Both the position numbers and the translations under genes were made by a program. Of a DNA stretch of 64,000 nucleotides, positions 9,190 through 19,984 are shown in pieces (within the stretch, counting starts at the first letter, position 1; each line of letters opens with the position of its first letter). The stretch covers positions 124,001 to 188,000 of the forward strand of contig CACGSS010000001.1 of assembly GCA_902575725.1 (NCBI GenBank), written 5' to 3'. Origin of the DNA: an uncultured Alphaproteobacteria bacterium (GTDB lineage Bacteria; Pseudomonadota; Alphaproteobacteria; HIMB59). The notes below the pieces were generated by a model. That model was not told the DNA's origin. It saw only the letters and a program-made list of their open reading frames with translations, and did not search any database.

Positions 9190-10089
9190 TCAAGATAGTT
9201 TATCAGTTATTTTATTTTTTTTACTTTTTTCAATTAAGTAAGTGCTAATTAAAACAGCAATGAGGGCAACAATAATTTTATAAGTTATTTTTTCATTTAA
9301 AAAAAGATATCCAAATATCAAACCAAAAATTGGAATGATGTAGGCTACTTGCGATTGAAAAACTAAGCCATTATTTTTAAGAATATAAAATCTCATTAAC
9401 CAAGCTATCGCTGTCGCAACGATACCGAGATACAGAAGAGAAATTGTAGCATTAAGAGAAGGTCTTAATTCTGTTGGATTTTCAAAAATAAACATAATTG
9501 GCAATAAAAGAATAACTGCCCAAATTAAAATACTTGATGTAAGTACTTCATTTTTTATATGTTTGAGCTTGAGCGAAAATAATCCACCTATGGTGTAACA
9601 AACTGGACCCAAGATTACCATAAAAGCATAAAAGATATTTGACTGATTGATTAGAATGTTATCTGAAAATAAATAAACGATACCAAGAAAGCCTATTAAT
9701 ATTCCAACAAATTTTAAAAGATTAATTTTTTCATTTTGAATAAATAAATGTCCTAATATTGTTGCTGCAATAGGTGCCGTGGACATCAAGATTGCTGCTA
9801 GATTACTTTGAACTTTTAATATACCGAATGAAATAAAAAAAAAGGGGAGAACTAAATTCACAAATCCTATAGTTGCGTACCATAACCAATTCTCTCCAAA
9901 TGCTTCAATTGAAATTTTCCTTATCCAACAGTAAGCAAGCATTACTATTGCAGCAAAAAAAATTCTACCAAAGGCAAGTGCCATGGGTGTATAACTTTCT
10001 GAAGCAATTTTGATGTTAAAGAACGCACTTCCCCATATACCAGCTAATAAAAATAAAAGTAAAAAATCTTTAAAGGATGCTTTGTGCAT
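9190..10089 (-). CDS. EamA/DMT-family transporter
   Basis: This 299-aa membrane protein has ten hydrophobic segments in two repeated halves, typical of the drug/metabolite transporter superfamily. The N-terminal LLLFLLAGIWGSAFFNIKIA and the second-half GIVATAIAWLMRFYILKNNG segments are characteristic of EamA domains. A basic cytoplasmic tail (EKSKKNKITDKLS) closes the protein. Its ATG shares one base with the alaX stop region at 10089, so it is probably co-transcribed with alaX. Substrates in this family are diverse (amino acids, metabolites) and cannot be predicted. Confidence 0.9.
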   Translation of the reverse strand: MHKASFKDFLLLFLLAGIWGSAFFNIKIASESYTPMALAFGRIFFAAIVMLAYCWIRKISIEAFGENWLWYATIGFVNLVLPFFFISFGILKVQSNLAAILMSTAPIAATILGHLFIQNEKINLLKFVGILIGFLGIVYLFSDNILINQSNIFYAFMVILGPVCYTIGGLFSLKLKHIKNEVLTSSILIWAVILLLPIMFIFENPTELRPSLNATISLLYLGIVATAIAWLMRFYILKNNGLVFQSQVAYIIPIFGLIFGYLFLNEKITYKIIVALIAVLISTYLIEKSKKNKITDKLS

Positions 10090-10772
10090 TATATGAGAGT
10101 AAACTGAACACGTTTATTCATTTTTCCTTTACTCTCATACTTCATAAAATTAAATTCGCCAATTTCATTTGTATTAGCCACGTGAGTTCCCCCACACGGT
10201 TGTAAATCAATATCTCCTATTTTAACAAGGCGAATTTTATCATTTGTTCTTGGTGGTTTAACTGACAAGGTTCGCACTAGCTCAGGTTTTTGATCTAGCT
10301 CATCATTTGTTATCCAATGATAAGAAATAGAATGAGATTGTTGAATAAATTCATTAATGATTTTATTTAAAGTTTCAAATTCAAATGTTTCTTCACCTAA
10401 ATCAAAATCAATCCTACTTTTTTCTAAACCAATTGATCCACCTGTAACATAATAAGGTAATGCTGCACACATTAAGTGCATTGTGGTGTGCATCTTCATT
10501 AATCGATATCGATGATCCCAATCAATATGGCCTTTTATTTGCCCAGATAGATTTAGATTTTCTGAGTCAACAACATGGGCAATACCTAACTCATGTTTAA
10601 CTGTGTTGATAACATTGAATTTTTTATCATTAATTTCAAGTACTCCCTTGTCTCCGGGTTGCCCACCACTTTGAGCATAAAAAGAACTATCTTGAGTAAT
10701 GATTTTGTCACCCTCGACTAATAAAATTTTTTCTTCAAAACTCTTTGTATAACTATCTTTGAGATAAATCAT
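10089..10772 (-). CDS. alaX: Alanyl-tRNA editing protein AlaX (trans-editing hydrolase)
   Basis: This 227-aa stand-alone homologue of the AlaRS editing domain hydrolyses mischarged Ser- or Gly-tRNA(Ala). Zinc ligands are visible: HTTMHLM (HxxxH, about residues 95-99) and CGGTHVANTNEIGEF near the C-terminus. The N-terminal part FYAQSGGQPGDKGVL is the small AlaX-N beta domain, placing it with type II AlaX proteins. It is preceded by a 57-aa membrane protein gene whose stop overlaps this start, and followed by an EamA transporter. Confidence 0.92.
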   Translation of the reverse strand: MIYLKDSYTKSFEEKILLVEGDKIITQDSSFYAQSGGQPGDKGVLEINDKKFNVINTVKHELGIAHVVDSENLNLSGQIKGHIDWDHRYRLMKMHTTMHLMCAALPYYVTGGSIGLEKSRIDFDLGEETFEFETLNKIINEFIQQSHSISYHWITNDELDQKPELVRTLSVKPPRTNDKIRLVKIGDIDLQPCGGTHVANTNEIGEFNFMKYESKGKMNKRVQFTLI

Positions 10773-10942
10773 TTTTTTGATTCCTCTATCATAAAATCAA
10801 CACAAGACTCTATACCTCCTTGGGTGTTGCTTTGTTTTTCACATTCCTCATAGTATTCATGGTATTCAAATGTCGAAGTAATATATAGGCCTAAACCTAT
10901 AATGCCAAAGACTGCAATACTATATAATATTTTTTTACCCAT
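10769..10942 (-). CDS. Small single-pass membrane protein, unknown (57 aa)
   Basis: This short reading frame encodes 57 residues: a basic N-terminus (MGKKILYSI), one membrane segment (AVFGIIGLGLYITS), and an acidic, Cys-containing tail (YEECEKQ and SCVDFM). Its ATG follows the helicase stop codon after one base and its TGA overlaps the alaX ATG (4-bp ATGA), so it is locked into the operon. That placement is the main evidence it is a real gene. No family is recognised. The two Cys in the tail could form a disulfide if that part is periplasmic. Confidence 0.7.
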   Translation of the reverse strand: MGKKILYSIAVFGIIGLGLYITSTFEYHEYYEECEKQSNTQGGIESCVDFMIEESKK

Positions 10943-10943
10943 C

Positions 10944-12245
10944 TTAAATTAATCTGTCTTGGAAACCTATCAATTGATTGTTAACAATGATATCTGATTT
11001 TTTAATAGGTCTAAGCAGTTCTATACCTTCCAAACTTATACATCTACTTAGTGCAACATAAAGTTGTCCTGGAGCAAAAGAACCTTGACTCATATCTATA
11101 ATTACTTTTTCAAATGTTTGTCCCTGGCTTTTATGAATTGTAATTGCCCAAGCTAATCTCATTGGATACTGTTTGAAAGATCCTGTTATTTCCTCTTGAA
11201 CTTCTTGTTGATCATCATCATAGGTATATTGAATACGATCCCATTTTTCTTTTTTAACCTCATATATTTTATTATTGATTTTTACTTTTATTTTTTTTTG
11301 AGCGATATCATGAATTATACCAATGGATCCATTAACCCACCTTTTTTCAGGATCATTTTTAATCATAATTACTTGGGCTCCTTTTTTTAATTTTAAGATT
11401 TCATCGGTGGGAAATAATTCTTTATAAAATTGGCCAGTAGCTTGTCCCCTGTAAGAAAACTCCTCCTGATTTAGCTGGCTTAAATATTTTTGATTAATGC
11501 TACTCGCTCGAGCATTAGTTGTAGTAAGTATGATTTTACCTTCATCCATCTCAATGTGATCAGTTAAAGAGTCGTTTATATTCTCGATCTGCGTGTGAGT
11601 AATTGAGCCATCTCTTACAGAGTTAAGCAAATGAATAAAATGGTCATCTTTTTGACGATAAATATTATGTAGTTCAAGTGTTTTAAATTGTGCGTCTTGG
11701 AAAATGTTTGAGTGAAAGAAGAAATGACCTTTAGGATAAATGCGCTGTAGAAGTCCTGACTCATCCATATTCACAACTGGAGGTAGTTGAAATAAATCCC
11801 CAAAAACTATTAACTGAACTCCGCCAAATGGTTGTGTAAGTTTTTTTCTGTGAACACGAAGGCTATAATCAATCGCATCAAAAACATCAGCACGAACCAT
11901 AGATATCTCATCAATAATTAATGTTTCCAAATTTTGAAGAATTTCGATTTGTCTTACTTTTTTTATATGTCGTGTTTGAATAACCTTTGGTGGAAAACCA
12001 AAAAATGAGTGAATAGTTTGTCCTTTAACTCGAATTGCAGCAACTCCTGTTGGGGCAAGAACAACTGTATTCTTCTTTGTTATAGATCGAAAGTAGGCCA
12101 ATAGTGTAGACTTACCACTACCTGCTTTACCAGTAATATAAAAATGATCTTTTGTGTTTTCTAGTTGCTCAATGATATTTTCAAATTCTTTACTGAGTTC
12201 GAAATCGTCAGGTAGTAAACTATTATAATTTCGCTTATAGCTCAT
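10944..12245 (-). CDS. PIF1/RecD2-like DNA helicase (AAA ATPase)
   Basis: This 433-aa superfamily 1B helicase has Walker A FYITGKAGSGKSTLLAYF (about residues 37-54), Walker B LETLIIDEISMVRADVFDAID, a sensor region FGDLFQLPPV, and the C-terminal MRLAWAITIHKSQGQTFEKVIIDM block ending with YVALSRC. This layout is that of PIF1-like bacterial helicases, 5'-3' enzymes acting on G4 or recombination structures in other organisms. The compact size lacks extra domains. It overlaps the upstream cinA-like gene by 11 bp and runs into the 57-aa gene. Confidence 0.9.
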   Translation of the reverse strand: MSYKRNYNSLLPDDFELSKEFENIIEQLENTKDHFYITGKAGSGKSTLLAYFRSITKKNTVVLAPTGVAAIRVKGQTIHSFFGFPPKVIQTRHIKKVRQIEILQNLETLIIDEISMVRADVFDAIDYSLRVHRKKLTQPFGGVQLIVFGDLFQLPPVVNMDESGLLQRIYPKGHFFFHSNIFQDAQFKTLELHNIYRQKDDHFIHLLNSVRDGSITHTQIENINDSLTDHIEMDEGKIILTTTNARASSINQKYLSQLNQEEFSYRGQATGQFYKELFPTDEILKLKKGAQVIMIKNDPEKRWVNGSIGIIHDIAQKKIKVKINNKIYEVKKEKWDRIQYTYDDDQQEVQEEITGSFKQYPMRLAWAITIHKSQGQTFEKVIIDMSQGSFAPGQLYVALSRCISLEGIELLRPIKKSDIIVNNQLIGFQDRLI

Positions 12246-12714
12246 CTATAATATTATTTAACATGTGAAAACATTCTTTCACTGTGCCTTTTTGAATTTG
12301 AATTCTAGAAAGTTTTGGATTGAAATTTAATTGTTCGATATAAATATTTTTTTTAAAATATAATCCGATAAAAACTAAACCTACAGGTTTTAATTTAGTA
12401 CCACCGTTTGGACCAGCTACACCTGTTGTTGAAAATGTTAGCTGACTTTTGGAAATCTTGTGTAAATGTAAACACATTTGAGCACATACTTGACGGCTGA
12501 CCGCACCGTACCTTTTGATAGTACTAGATTTGACTTTGAGATTTTTAATTTTTGAGTCATTTGAATATGTTATCAAACCAGTTTTATAAATTTTAGATAT
12601 ACCAGACACAGCTGTAAATTCTGCTGCAAGCAAACCACCAGTACAAGATTCTGCTGTTGAAACTGATATGTTTTTATCGAGTAAATATTTGATTGTTTTC
12701 GAAACGACGCTCAT
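12235..12714 (-). CDS. pncC: Nicotinamide-nucleotide amidohydrolase (CinA C-terminal domain, PncC)
   Basis: This 159-aa protein is a stand-alone CinA C-terminal domain. In this family it deamidates NMN to nicotinic acid mononucleotide during pyridine nucleotide recycling. The motifs STAESCTGGLLAAEFTAVSGIS (residues 18-39) and TTGVAGPNGGTKLKPVGLVFIGL are diagnostic. It lacks the N-terminal molybdopterin-like domain of full CinA. It is the first gene of the run to the PIF1-like helicase, the 57-aa protein and alaX, and ends within the helicase start (11-bp overlap). Confidence 0.92.
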   Translation of the reverse strand: MSVVSKTIKYLLDKNISVSTAESCTGGLLAAEFTAVSGISKIYKTGLITYSNDSKIKNLKVKSSTIKRYGAVSRQVCAQMCLHLHKISKSQLTFSTTGVAGPNGGTKLKPVGLVFIGLYFKKNIYIEQLNFNPKLSRIQIQKGTVKECFHMLNNIIDEL

Positions 12715-12838
12715 AAGCTAGTTATACATATTATAAGGACGAAGAAATAACAATGGTGCTTATTGGTATAAAAAAAATGCATAATAAATCCCCATAATTG
12801 ACAATAAATGTGGATAAATTAACAAAATTTGTCTGTAC

Positions 12839-12857
12839 ATATGCAAATATTGCATAT
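12839..12857. promoter_or_regulatory. Inverted repeat ahead of the 27-aa microprotein gene
   Basis: ATATGCAA and TTGCATAT form a perfect 8-bp inverted repeat around a 3-bp centre. It lies about 47 bp before the microprotein start and about 125 bp from the divergent cinA-like gene. Size and symmetry fit a dimeric repressor operator. The 189 bp between the two genes contain nothing else I can name. Confidence 0.4.
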
Positions 12858-12903
12858 TACTATGAAATCCTATAACCTAATTAAAGGAATCATGGAGGTT
12901 TAA

Positions 12904-12987
12904 ATGGCAGATATGTTTACAGGACACTACCCCTTAATAGTTATGATTATTTGGTTCATAGCAGGTTTCATCGGATCAAAAATGTAA
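12904..12987 (+). CDS. 27-aa hydrophobic microprotein
   Basis: The frame encodes MADMFTGHYP followed by one membrane helix (LIVMIIWFIAGFIG) and SKM. A strong ribosome site, TGGAGG, lies 6 bp before the ATG, better than most in this window, and the stop is followed after 5 bp by a perfect 8-bp hairpin (12993-13014). An inverted repeat lies upstream. These three signals around an otherwise unnoticeable frame argue that it is expressed. No family is recognised; it resembles small single-pass membrane peptides in size. It could be regulatory or a subunit of a membrane complex. Confidence 0.6.
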   Translation: MADMFTGHYPLIVMIIWFIAGFIGSKM

Positions 12988-12992
12988 TTGAT

Positions 12993-13014
12993 GAGGGCAG
13001 TCCACGCTGCCCTC
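12993..13014 (+). terminator. Hairpin after the microprotein gene
   Basis: GAGGGCAG and CTGCCCTC pair perfectly (8 bp) around a 6-nt loop, starting 5 bp after the microprotein stop. There is no T-run after it (TCCCTACCC follows), so it could be an attenuator or an RNA 3'-end stabiliser between the microprotein and the transaminase gene. Confidence 0.55.
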
Positions 13015-13098
13015 TCCCTACCCTAAAAGATGACATTATTACCCTTGCTGAAGCATTTGTGAGGGAATATTGTATCTTTATTTAAATCAGGAGAGAAA

Positions 13099-14412
13099 AT
13101 GAACAAGCCAAATAATCTAGAACCTCTGTGGATGCCTTTCACTCCAAACAAAGTATTTAAGAAAGACCCAAGAATTATTGTCGGTGCTAAAGATATGCAT
13201 TTTATTAGTGACGATAATCGAGAAATTTTAGATGGTACTGCAGGACTATGGTGTGTAAACGCCGGTCATGGTAGAAAAAAAATTCAAGAAGCTGTAAATA
13301 AACAAATTGAAAATCTTGATTACTCTCCACCTTTTCAATTTGGACATCCAAAACAATTTGAACTAGCTAATCGTTTAGCAGAGATTTTTCCTGAAGGAAT
13401 GAATCATGTTTTCTTTTCTAATTCAGGATCTGAAGCAGTTGATAGTGCATTAAAAATTGCACTAGCTTATCAACGAGCACGTGGACATTCATCTAAAACT
13501 AGATTAATAGGTCGCGAAAGAGGTTATCATGGTGTGGGTTTTGGAGGAATAAGCGTAGGTGGTATGGTAAAAAATAGAATGTACTTCGGATCAATGCTAA
13601 ATGGTGTTGACCATTTACGCCATACCCACAATTTAAAATTAAATGCTTTTTCAAAAGGTGAACCTGAACATGGAGCAGAACTTGCCGATGATTTAGAGCG
13701 TCTTGTTCAATTGCATGATGCATCAACTATTGCAGCTGTAATTGTTGAGCCAATTGCTGGATCAACTGGTGCGCTGCCTCCGCCTAAAGGATACTTAAAA
13801 AGATTAAGAGAGCTCTGCACAAAACATGACATTTTATTAATTTTTGATGAAGTCGTAACTGCTTTTGGCCGTATGGGAAAAGCAACTGGCTCTGAGTTTT
13901 TTGGTGTAACACCAGATATTATTTCATGTGCAAAAGGTATTACAAATGCCACCATCCCTATGGGTGCAACTATAGTTCAAGACTTTATTTATGAATCAAT
14001 GATGGAAAATGCGGACGCTCCAATAGAATTATTTCACGGATATACTTACTCTGGTCATCCCGTTGCTTGCGCTGCAGCCTTAGCAACACTAGATATTTAT
14101 CAAGAAGAGGGATTATTTGATAATGCTGCTCATATGGCTCCTATTATTGAGGAAGCCGCTCATGGCCTGAAGGGTACAAAACATTTAATCGATATTAGAA
14201 ATTTAGGAGTGATTGCTGCACTAGAATTAGAGCCTAAAGGTAACGCAGTTGGTGCAAGAGGGTTTGAAACCATGAAAAAAGCTTGGGATCTTGGCTTAAT
14301 GGTTAGAGCTAACGGAGATACGCTCGCATTTTCTCCACCTTTAATAATTAACGAAAATCAGGTCGATGAAATGTTTACAAAAGTAAAAAAAGCCCTGGAA
14401 CAAGTAGACTAA
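13099..14412 (+). CDS. Class III omega-aminotransferase (beta-alanine/taurine:pyruvate type)
   Basis: This 437-aa PLP enzyme transfers an omega-amino group to pyruvate or a similar acceptor. It opens with NNLEPLWMPFTPNKVFKKDPRI, typical of beta-alanine:pyruvate aminotransferases. FFSNSGSEAVDSALKIA binds the PLP phosphate, LIFDEVVTAFGRMG carries the Asp that contacts the pyridine nitrogen, and the Schiff-base Lys is in DIISCAKGITNATIPMGA. A GGAGAG site precedes the start. It is a single gene with no dedicated transporter next to it. Beta-alanine, taurine or another omega-amine could be the substrate. Confidence 0.9.
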   Translation: MNKPNNLEPLWMPFTPNKVFKKDPRIIVGAKDMHFISDDNREILDGTAGLWCVNAGHGRKKIQEAVNKQIENLDYSPPFQFGHPKQFELANRLAEIFPEGMNHVFFSNSGSEAVDSALKIALAYQRARGHSSKTRLIGRERGYHGVGFGGISVGGMVKNRMYFGSMLNGVDHLRHTHNLKLNAFSKGEPEHGAELADDLERLVQLHDASTIAAVIVEPIAGSTGALPPPKGYLKRLRELCTKHDILLIFDEVVTAFGRMGKATGSEFFGVTPDIISCAKGITNATIPMGATIVQDFIYESMMENADAPIELFHGYTYSGHPVACAAALATLDIYQEEGLFDNAAHMAPIIEEAAHGLKGTKHLIDIRNLGVIAALELEPKGNAVGARGFETMKKAWDLGLMVRANGDTLAFSPPLIINENQVDEMFTKVKKALEQVD

Positions 14413-14593
14413 AAACGTTCCCCACTTCAACCTTACGCTGACTCGAAAATGCAACTTTGTATGTGTAATTTCACATTTACTTACCAATCTTTATATCAAG
14501 ACTTCCTGAAAAAATGATTTTATAAAAAGACATAAAAAAAATAGAGGTTTTATTTCGAACTATGTCAGCAAAAATTATTACTTGACTAATAAA

Positions 14594-14608
14594 TGTTATA
14601 TTATTACA
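14594..14608. promoter_or_regulatory. Zur-type operator before the COG0523 operon
   Basis: TGTTATATTATTACA is an imperfect palindrome (one mismatched pair) and lies 69 bp before the GTPase start. TTGACT at 14582-14587 could be the -35, which would put the operator across the spacer and -10. The same 15 bases occur in the znuA/znuC intergenic region (28019-28033). Its similarity to the alphaproteobacterial Zur box (TGTTATAATATAACA-like) and its position support zinc-dependent repression. Confidence 0.75.
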
Positions 14609-14677
14609 AATTTTGATTACAGTATTTTGAAACAGTTAATAATGAAAACAAATCAACTTATAAAAAAGGTATCTTAA

Positions 14678-15649
14678 TTGGATAATCTTCATCAAGTGCC
14701 AGTAACAGTCTTAACAGGATTTCTTGGAGCAGGAAAAACAACTCTTTTAAATCGAATTTTAACAGAACAACACGGAAAAAAATATGCTGTAATTGTTAAT
14801 GAGTTTGGTGAACAAGGGATTGATAATGATCTTGTTGTTGATGCTGATGAGGAAGTTTTTGAGATGAATAATGGTTGCATTTGTTGCACTGTTAGAGGTG
14901 ATTTAATCCGTATTTTAAGTGGACTTATGAAACGGGCCGACAAACTAGACGCAATAATAGTAGAGACCACAGGATTAGCTGACCCTGCCCCCGTTGCTCA
15001 AACATTTTTTGTTGATCAAGACGTTGCTGATCGAACAAAGTTAGATGCGATTGTTACAGTTGCAGATGCTGTACATTTAAGTTCACAATTAACAGATCAT
15101 CATGAAGCAGAGGAACAAATTGCATTCGCAGATGTGGTATTGTTAAACAAAATGGATCTTGTAGATGAGGGCGGATTAAAGATTGTTAAAGAAAGAATAA
15201 AAAAGATTAATCCTTTTGCAAAAATTATTAATACAACAAAATGTGGTGCTCCTTTAAGTGAGATTCTTGATTTAGATGCATTTAGTTTAAAACGAGTTTT
15301 AGATGTAGAACCTGATTTTCTCACATCAGATCATGACCATGAGCATGATGATGACGTAACAAGTTTATCTTTTGTCTCTAAAACACCTCTAGATATGGAA
15401 AAATTTCAAAACTGGTTTAGCAAATTATTACAAACAAAGGGTCAGGATATATTAAGATCTAAGGGTATTCTTGACTTTAAAGGAGAGAGTGATCGATACG
15501 TATTCCAAGGTGTACATATGTTGATGGATGCATCAAAAATGGATAAATGGCCAGAGGGGAAAGACCGTAGCTCTCGTATTGTTTTTATTGGCAGAAATCT
15601 TGAAAGTATGAATTTAAGAGAAGGATTTGAAAACTGTAAATCAGCATGA
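14678..15649 (+). CDS. COG0523 (CobW-like) GTPase, probable zinc metallochaperone
   Basis: This 323-aa G3E GTPase has Walker A GFLGAGKTTLLNRIL (residues 14-28), the metal-binding motif NNGCICCTVRGDL (CxCC), an ETTGLADPAPVA switch region and NKMD. A His/Asp-rich segment (DHDHEHDDD) follows, then the CobW C-terminal domain. A TTG start is used; the nearby in-frame context has no better ATG. Zur-regulated members of this family deliver zinc to target proteins under limitation, and the upstream site shared with znu supports that role rather than cobalamin synthesis. Its stop overlaps the WD40 gene start by 4 bp. Confidence 0.88.
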   Translation: MDNLHQVPVTVLTGFLGAGKTTLLNRILTEQHGKKYAVIVNEFGEQGIDNDLVVDADEEVFEMNNGCICCTVRGDLIRILSGLMKRADKLDAIIVETTGLADPAPVAQTFFVDQDVADRTKLDAIVTVADAVHLSSQLTDHHEAEEQIAFADVVLLNKMDLVDEGGLKIVKERIKKINPFAKIINTTKCGAPLSEILDLDAFSLKRVLDVEPDFLTSDHDHEHDDDVTSLSFVSKTPLDMEKFQNWFSKLLQTKGQDILRSKGILDFKGESDRYVFQGVHMLMDASKMDKWPEGKDRSSRIVFIGRNLESMNLREGFENCKSA

Positions 15650-16692
15650 ATGCTGATGCTAAAAACTTCCAAGAATTAAATAAAACTAAATTTGAACAAA
15701 GAGGAACTGTATTTAATTTTGGAATCCCAATCACTAATGCTGTCTCAATAGGAAATTCTATAGCAGTTGGTTTTGGAGATGGTAGTGTGAGAATATTTAA
15801 CTCTGAACAAAGTTCTGAGCCGATAAAAGCTCACAAAAGTATTGTTTTATGCATGTCCAAAGATGGTAATAATATTTTAACTGGTGGAGATGATGGTCGG
15901 TTTTTAAAAATCTCTCTTAATGGTGAGGTTAAGGAAATTGGGAACTTTGGATCTCGTTGGGTAGATAATGTAACTGCGAGTAATGGGAGTTTAGTTTGTT
16001 CATCTGGAAAGGTTGTATATCTCTGGGCACCGGATAAAAAAGTGCCAAAATTATTTGAACATGATAGTACCATTGGGGGAGTTGCATTCGATAAAAAAGG
16101 AAGAAGAATGGCAGTTTCTCGATATGGAGGAGTAACTCTTTGGAAGAAAGATTACAGTAATAAATGGAAATCATCAGACTTGATTTGGAAAGGCTCTCAC
16201 AACAAAGTAATTTTTAGTCCTGATGGAAAATACTTGGTGACATCTATGCAAGAAAACCGCTTACATTTTTGGCGTTTAAAAGATAAATATGCTGCAGGAA
16301 TGTCAGGATATGTAACAAAAGTTAAAAGTTTTGCTTTTGCTCATGACTCAAAATATTTAGCAACTTCAGGGGCTGAATATACGGTTTGTTGGCCATTTGA
16401 TGGAGATGGACCAGAGGGTCGTGAACCTATTTGTTTTCCATATTTAGGAAAAAAACTAGTCAAATTAGTAGAGCCATTTCCTAATGAAAATGCAATTTTT
16501 ACTGGATTTAGTGATGGCTCAGTTTTTTTGTCTCAAATTGAAAATTTAGATAATACAATTATTATTCGGAGTTCTACTAGCTCTGAAGTCTCAGCTATAG
16601 CAGTAACTAGTGATCGTTCAAATTTATTGATAGGTGATATGGGTGGAAATATTTTGTGGACATCAATATGGGGCGATGAGGAAAATAATTAA
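15646..16692 (+). CDS. WD40-repeat beta-propeller protein
   Basis: This 348-aa protein consists of repeated WD40-like blades: SIAVGFGDGSVRIFNSEQ, NNILTGGDDGRFLKIS, RRMAVSRYGGVTLWKKD, KYLVTSMQENRLHFWRL, KYLATSGAEYTVCWPFDG and NAIFTGFSDGSVFLSQI can be picked out. There is no signal peptide, so it is probably cytoplasmic. It is translationally coupled to the COG0523 GTPase (4-bp overlap) and to the following small Cys protein (1-bp overlap). WD40 neighbours of COG0523 GTPases are recurrent in alphaproteobacteria, as I recall; the role is probably a scaffold or client in zinc handling, but it is unproven. Confidence 0.85.
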   Translation: MNADAKNFQELNKTKFEQRGTVFNFGIPITNAVSIGNSIAVGFGDGSVRIFNSEQSSEPIKAHKSIVLCMSKDGNNILTGGDDGRFLKISLNGEVKEIGNFGSRWVDNVTASNGSLVCSSGKVVYLWAPDKKVPKLFEHDSTIGGVAFDKKGRRMAVSRYGGVTLWKKDYSNKWKSSDLIWKGSHNKVIFSPDGKYLVTSMQENRLHFWRLKDKYAAGMSGYVTKVKSFAFAHDSKYLATSGAEYTVCWPFDGDGPEGREPICFPYLGKKLVKLVEPFPNENAIFTGFSDGSVFLSQIENLDNTIIIRSSTSSEVSAIAVTSDRSNLLIGDMGGNILWTSIWGDEENN

Positions 16693-16934
16693 TGTTTAAC
16701 AAAAAAAAACCAAATGCAGAAGCTATAAGAAATTTAAAAAAATTATTAACAAAGAAATTTAAATTGACAGAAAATACAATTTTAAATGTTGCAGAACTAA
16801 ATTGTCATGAACCCGATTGTCCACCTACAGAAACTGTAATTACAGCTAGAAAAAAAGACAAATTAACAAAAATTTGGCGTGTACATAAACCTATAGAGGA
16901 AATATTAGAGTCTGATATTAATTCACTAGATTAA
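16692..16934 (+). CDS. Small conserved protein with C-H-E-P-x-C-P-P motif
   Basis: This 80-aa protein contains NCHEPDCPPTETVITARKK (residues 36-54) and a conserved WRVHKPIEEI end. A similar small protein (ELRCHEPGCPPVETVV type) is found in many alphaproteobacteria. The Cys-x5-Cys pair with His and Glu could bind zinc. It is the third gene of the operon headed by the Zur-type site. The function is not established. Confidence 0.78.
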   Translation: MFNKKKPNAEAIRNLKKLLTKKFKLTENTILNVAELNCHEPDCPPTETVITARKKDKLTKIWRVHKPIEEILESDINSLD

Positions 16935-17079
16935 TTCCTAGATTTAATTATTTGTAATAAATATGTATCATTAAACTAGTGCTAGCAGAAAACAATAGAG
17001 ATGGTTAATCAAGGTATGTAACTAAAAATTCATAATACATTTCTTTAAAACTTAGCAATGATACATTAAGACTTTAAAA

Positions 17080-17724
17080 ATGCAAAAATACATATCTGAA
17101 TTTATAGGCACATTTATTTTATTAGTATCAATTGTTGGATCTGGCATAGCAGGACAGCAATATACGAATGATCAAATGGTAATTTTATTTAGTCATGCTG
17201 TTGTAATAGGTTTCACACTAATTTTTATAATTAGAATATTTGCAAATTTTTCTGGAGCTCATTTTAATCCTATTGTTTCAATTATATTTTTCTTACAAAA
17301 AGAATTGAGTTCTAGGGATTTATTTCTTTATATACTAATACAAATCATTGCAGCTGTACTAGGCACACTTTTTGCTAATTATATTTTTGGATTAAATGTA
17401 ATTGAGATTTCTTCAAATATAAGAAGTGGAGTAAATATATATATTTCCGAAATTTTTGCTGCAACTGGATTATTATTGGTCATACTTTTATCTAGAGCAG
17501 ATGGTAAAAATGTAGTTTCATTTAATGTTGGTATTTATATTACAGCAGCTCTTATATTTACATCATCTACAAGTTTTGCAAATCCGGCTGTAACAATTGC
17601 TAGAATGTTTACAGAGTCATTTACGGGTATCAATCCCTCCACTGTAATATTTTTTATTAGTTGTCAAGTTATTGGGATGTTTGCTGCCTACATTTTGTAT
17701 AACCAGTTCTTTAAAAGCAAATAA
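17080..17724 (+). CDS. MIP/aquaporin family channel
   Basis: This 214-aa protein has six membrane segments and two half-helix motifs. The first is altered to NPI (GAHFNPIVS, residues 58-66), while the second is a regular NPA followed by the constriction Arg (FANPAVTIARMF). It starts MQKYISEFIGTFILL as in AqpZ and GlpF. No glycerol or arsenic genes are adjacent, so water, glycerol, urea or another small solute are all possible. An unusual inverted pair of 10-bp sequences flanks its upstream region (16963-16972 and 17057-17066). Confidence 0.9.
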   Translation: MQKYISEFIGTFILLVSIVGSGIAGQQYTNDQMVILFSHAVVIGFTLIFIIRIFANFSGAHFNPIVSIIFFLQKELSSRDLFLYILIQIIAAVLGTLFANYIFGLNVIEISSNIRSGVNIYISEIFAATGLLLVILLSRADGKNVVSFNVGIYITAALIFTSSTSFANPAVTIARMFTESFTGINPSTVIFFISCQVIGMFAAYILYNQFFKSK

Positions 17725-17818
17725 TTTCAAGGATTTTTGTAAATTATTAACAGAGACAATTCGTATTGTTGACTTACTTACAGGTTAAATTTTAATGATT
17801 TCAATATTAATTAAGTAG

Positions 17819-19981
<2,163 letters not shown>

Positions 19982-19984
19982 TTA

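Noticed and set aside
12798..12826. TTGACA at 12798 as promoter of the microprotein gene
   Set aside because: No -10 at proper spacing (AACAAA); a downstream promoter near the palindrome is equally possible.
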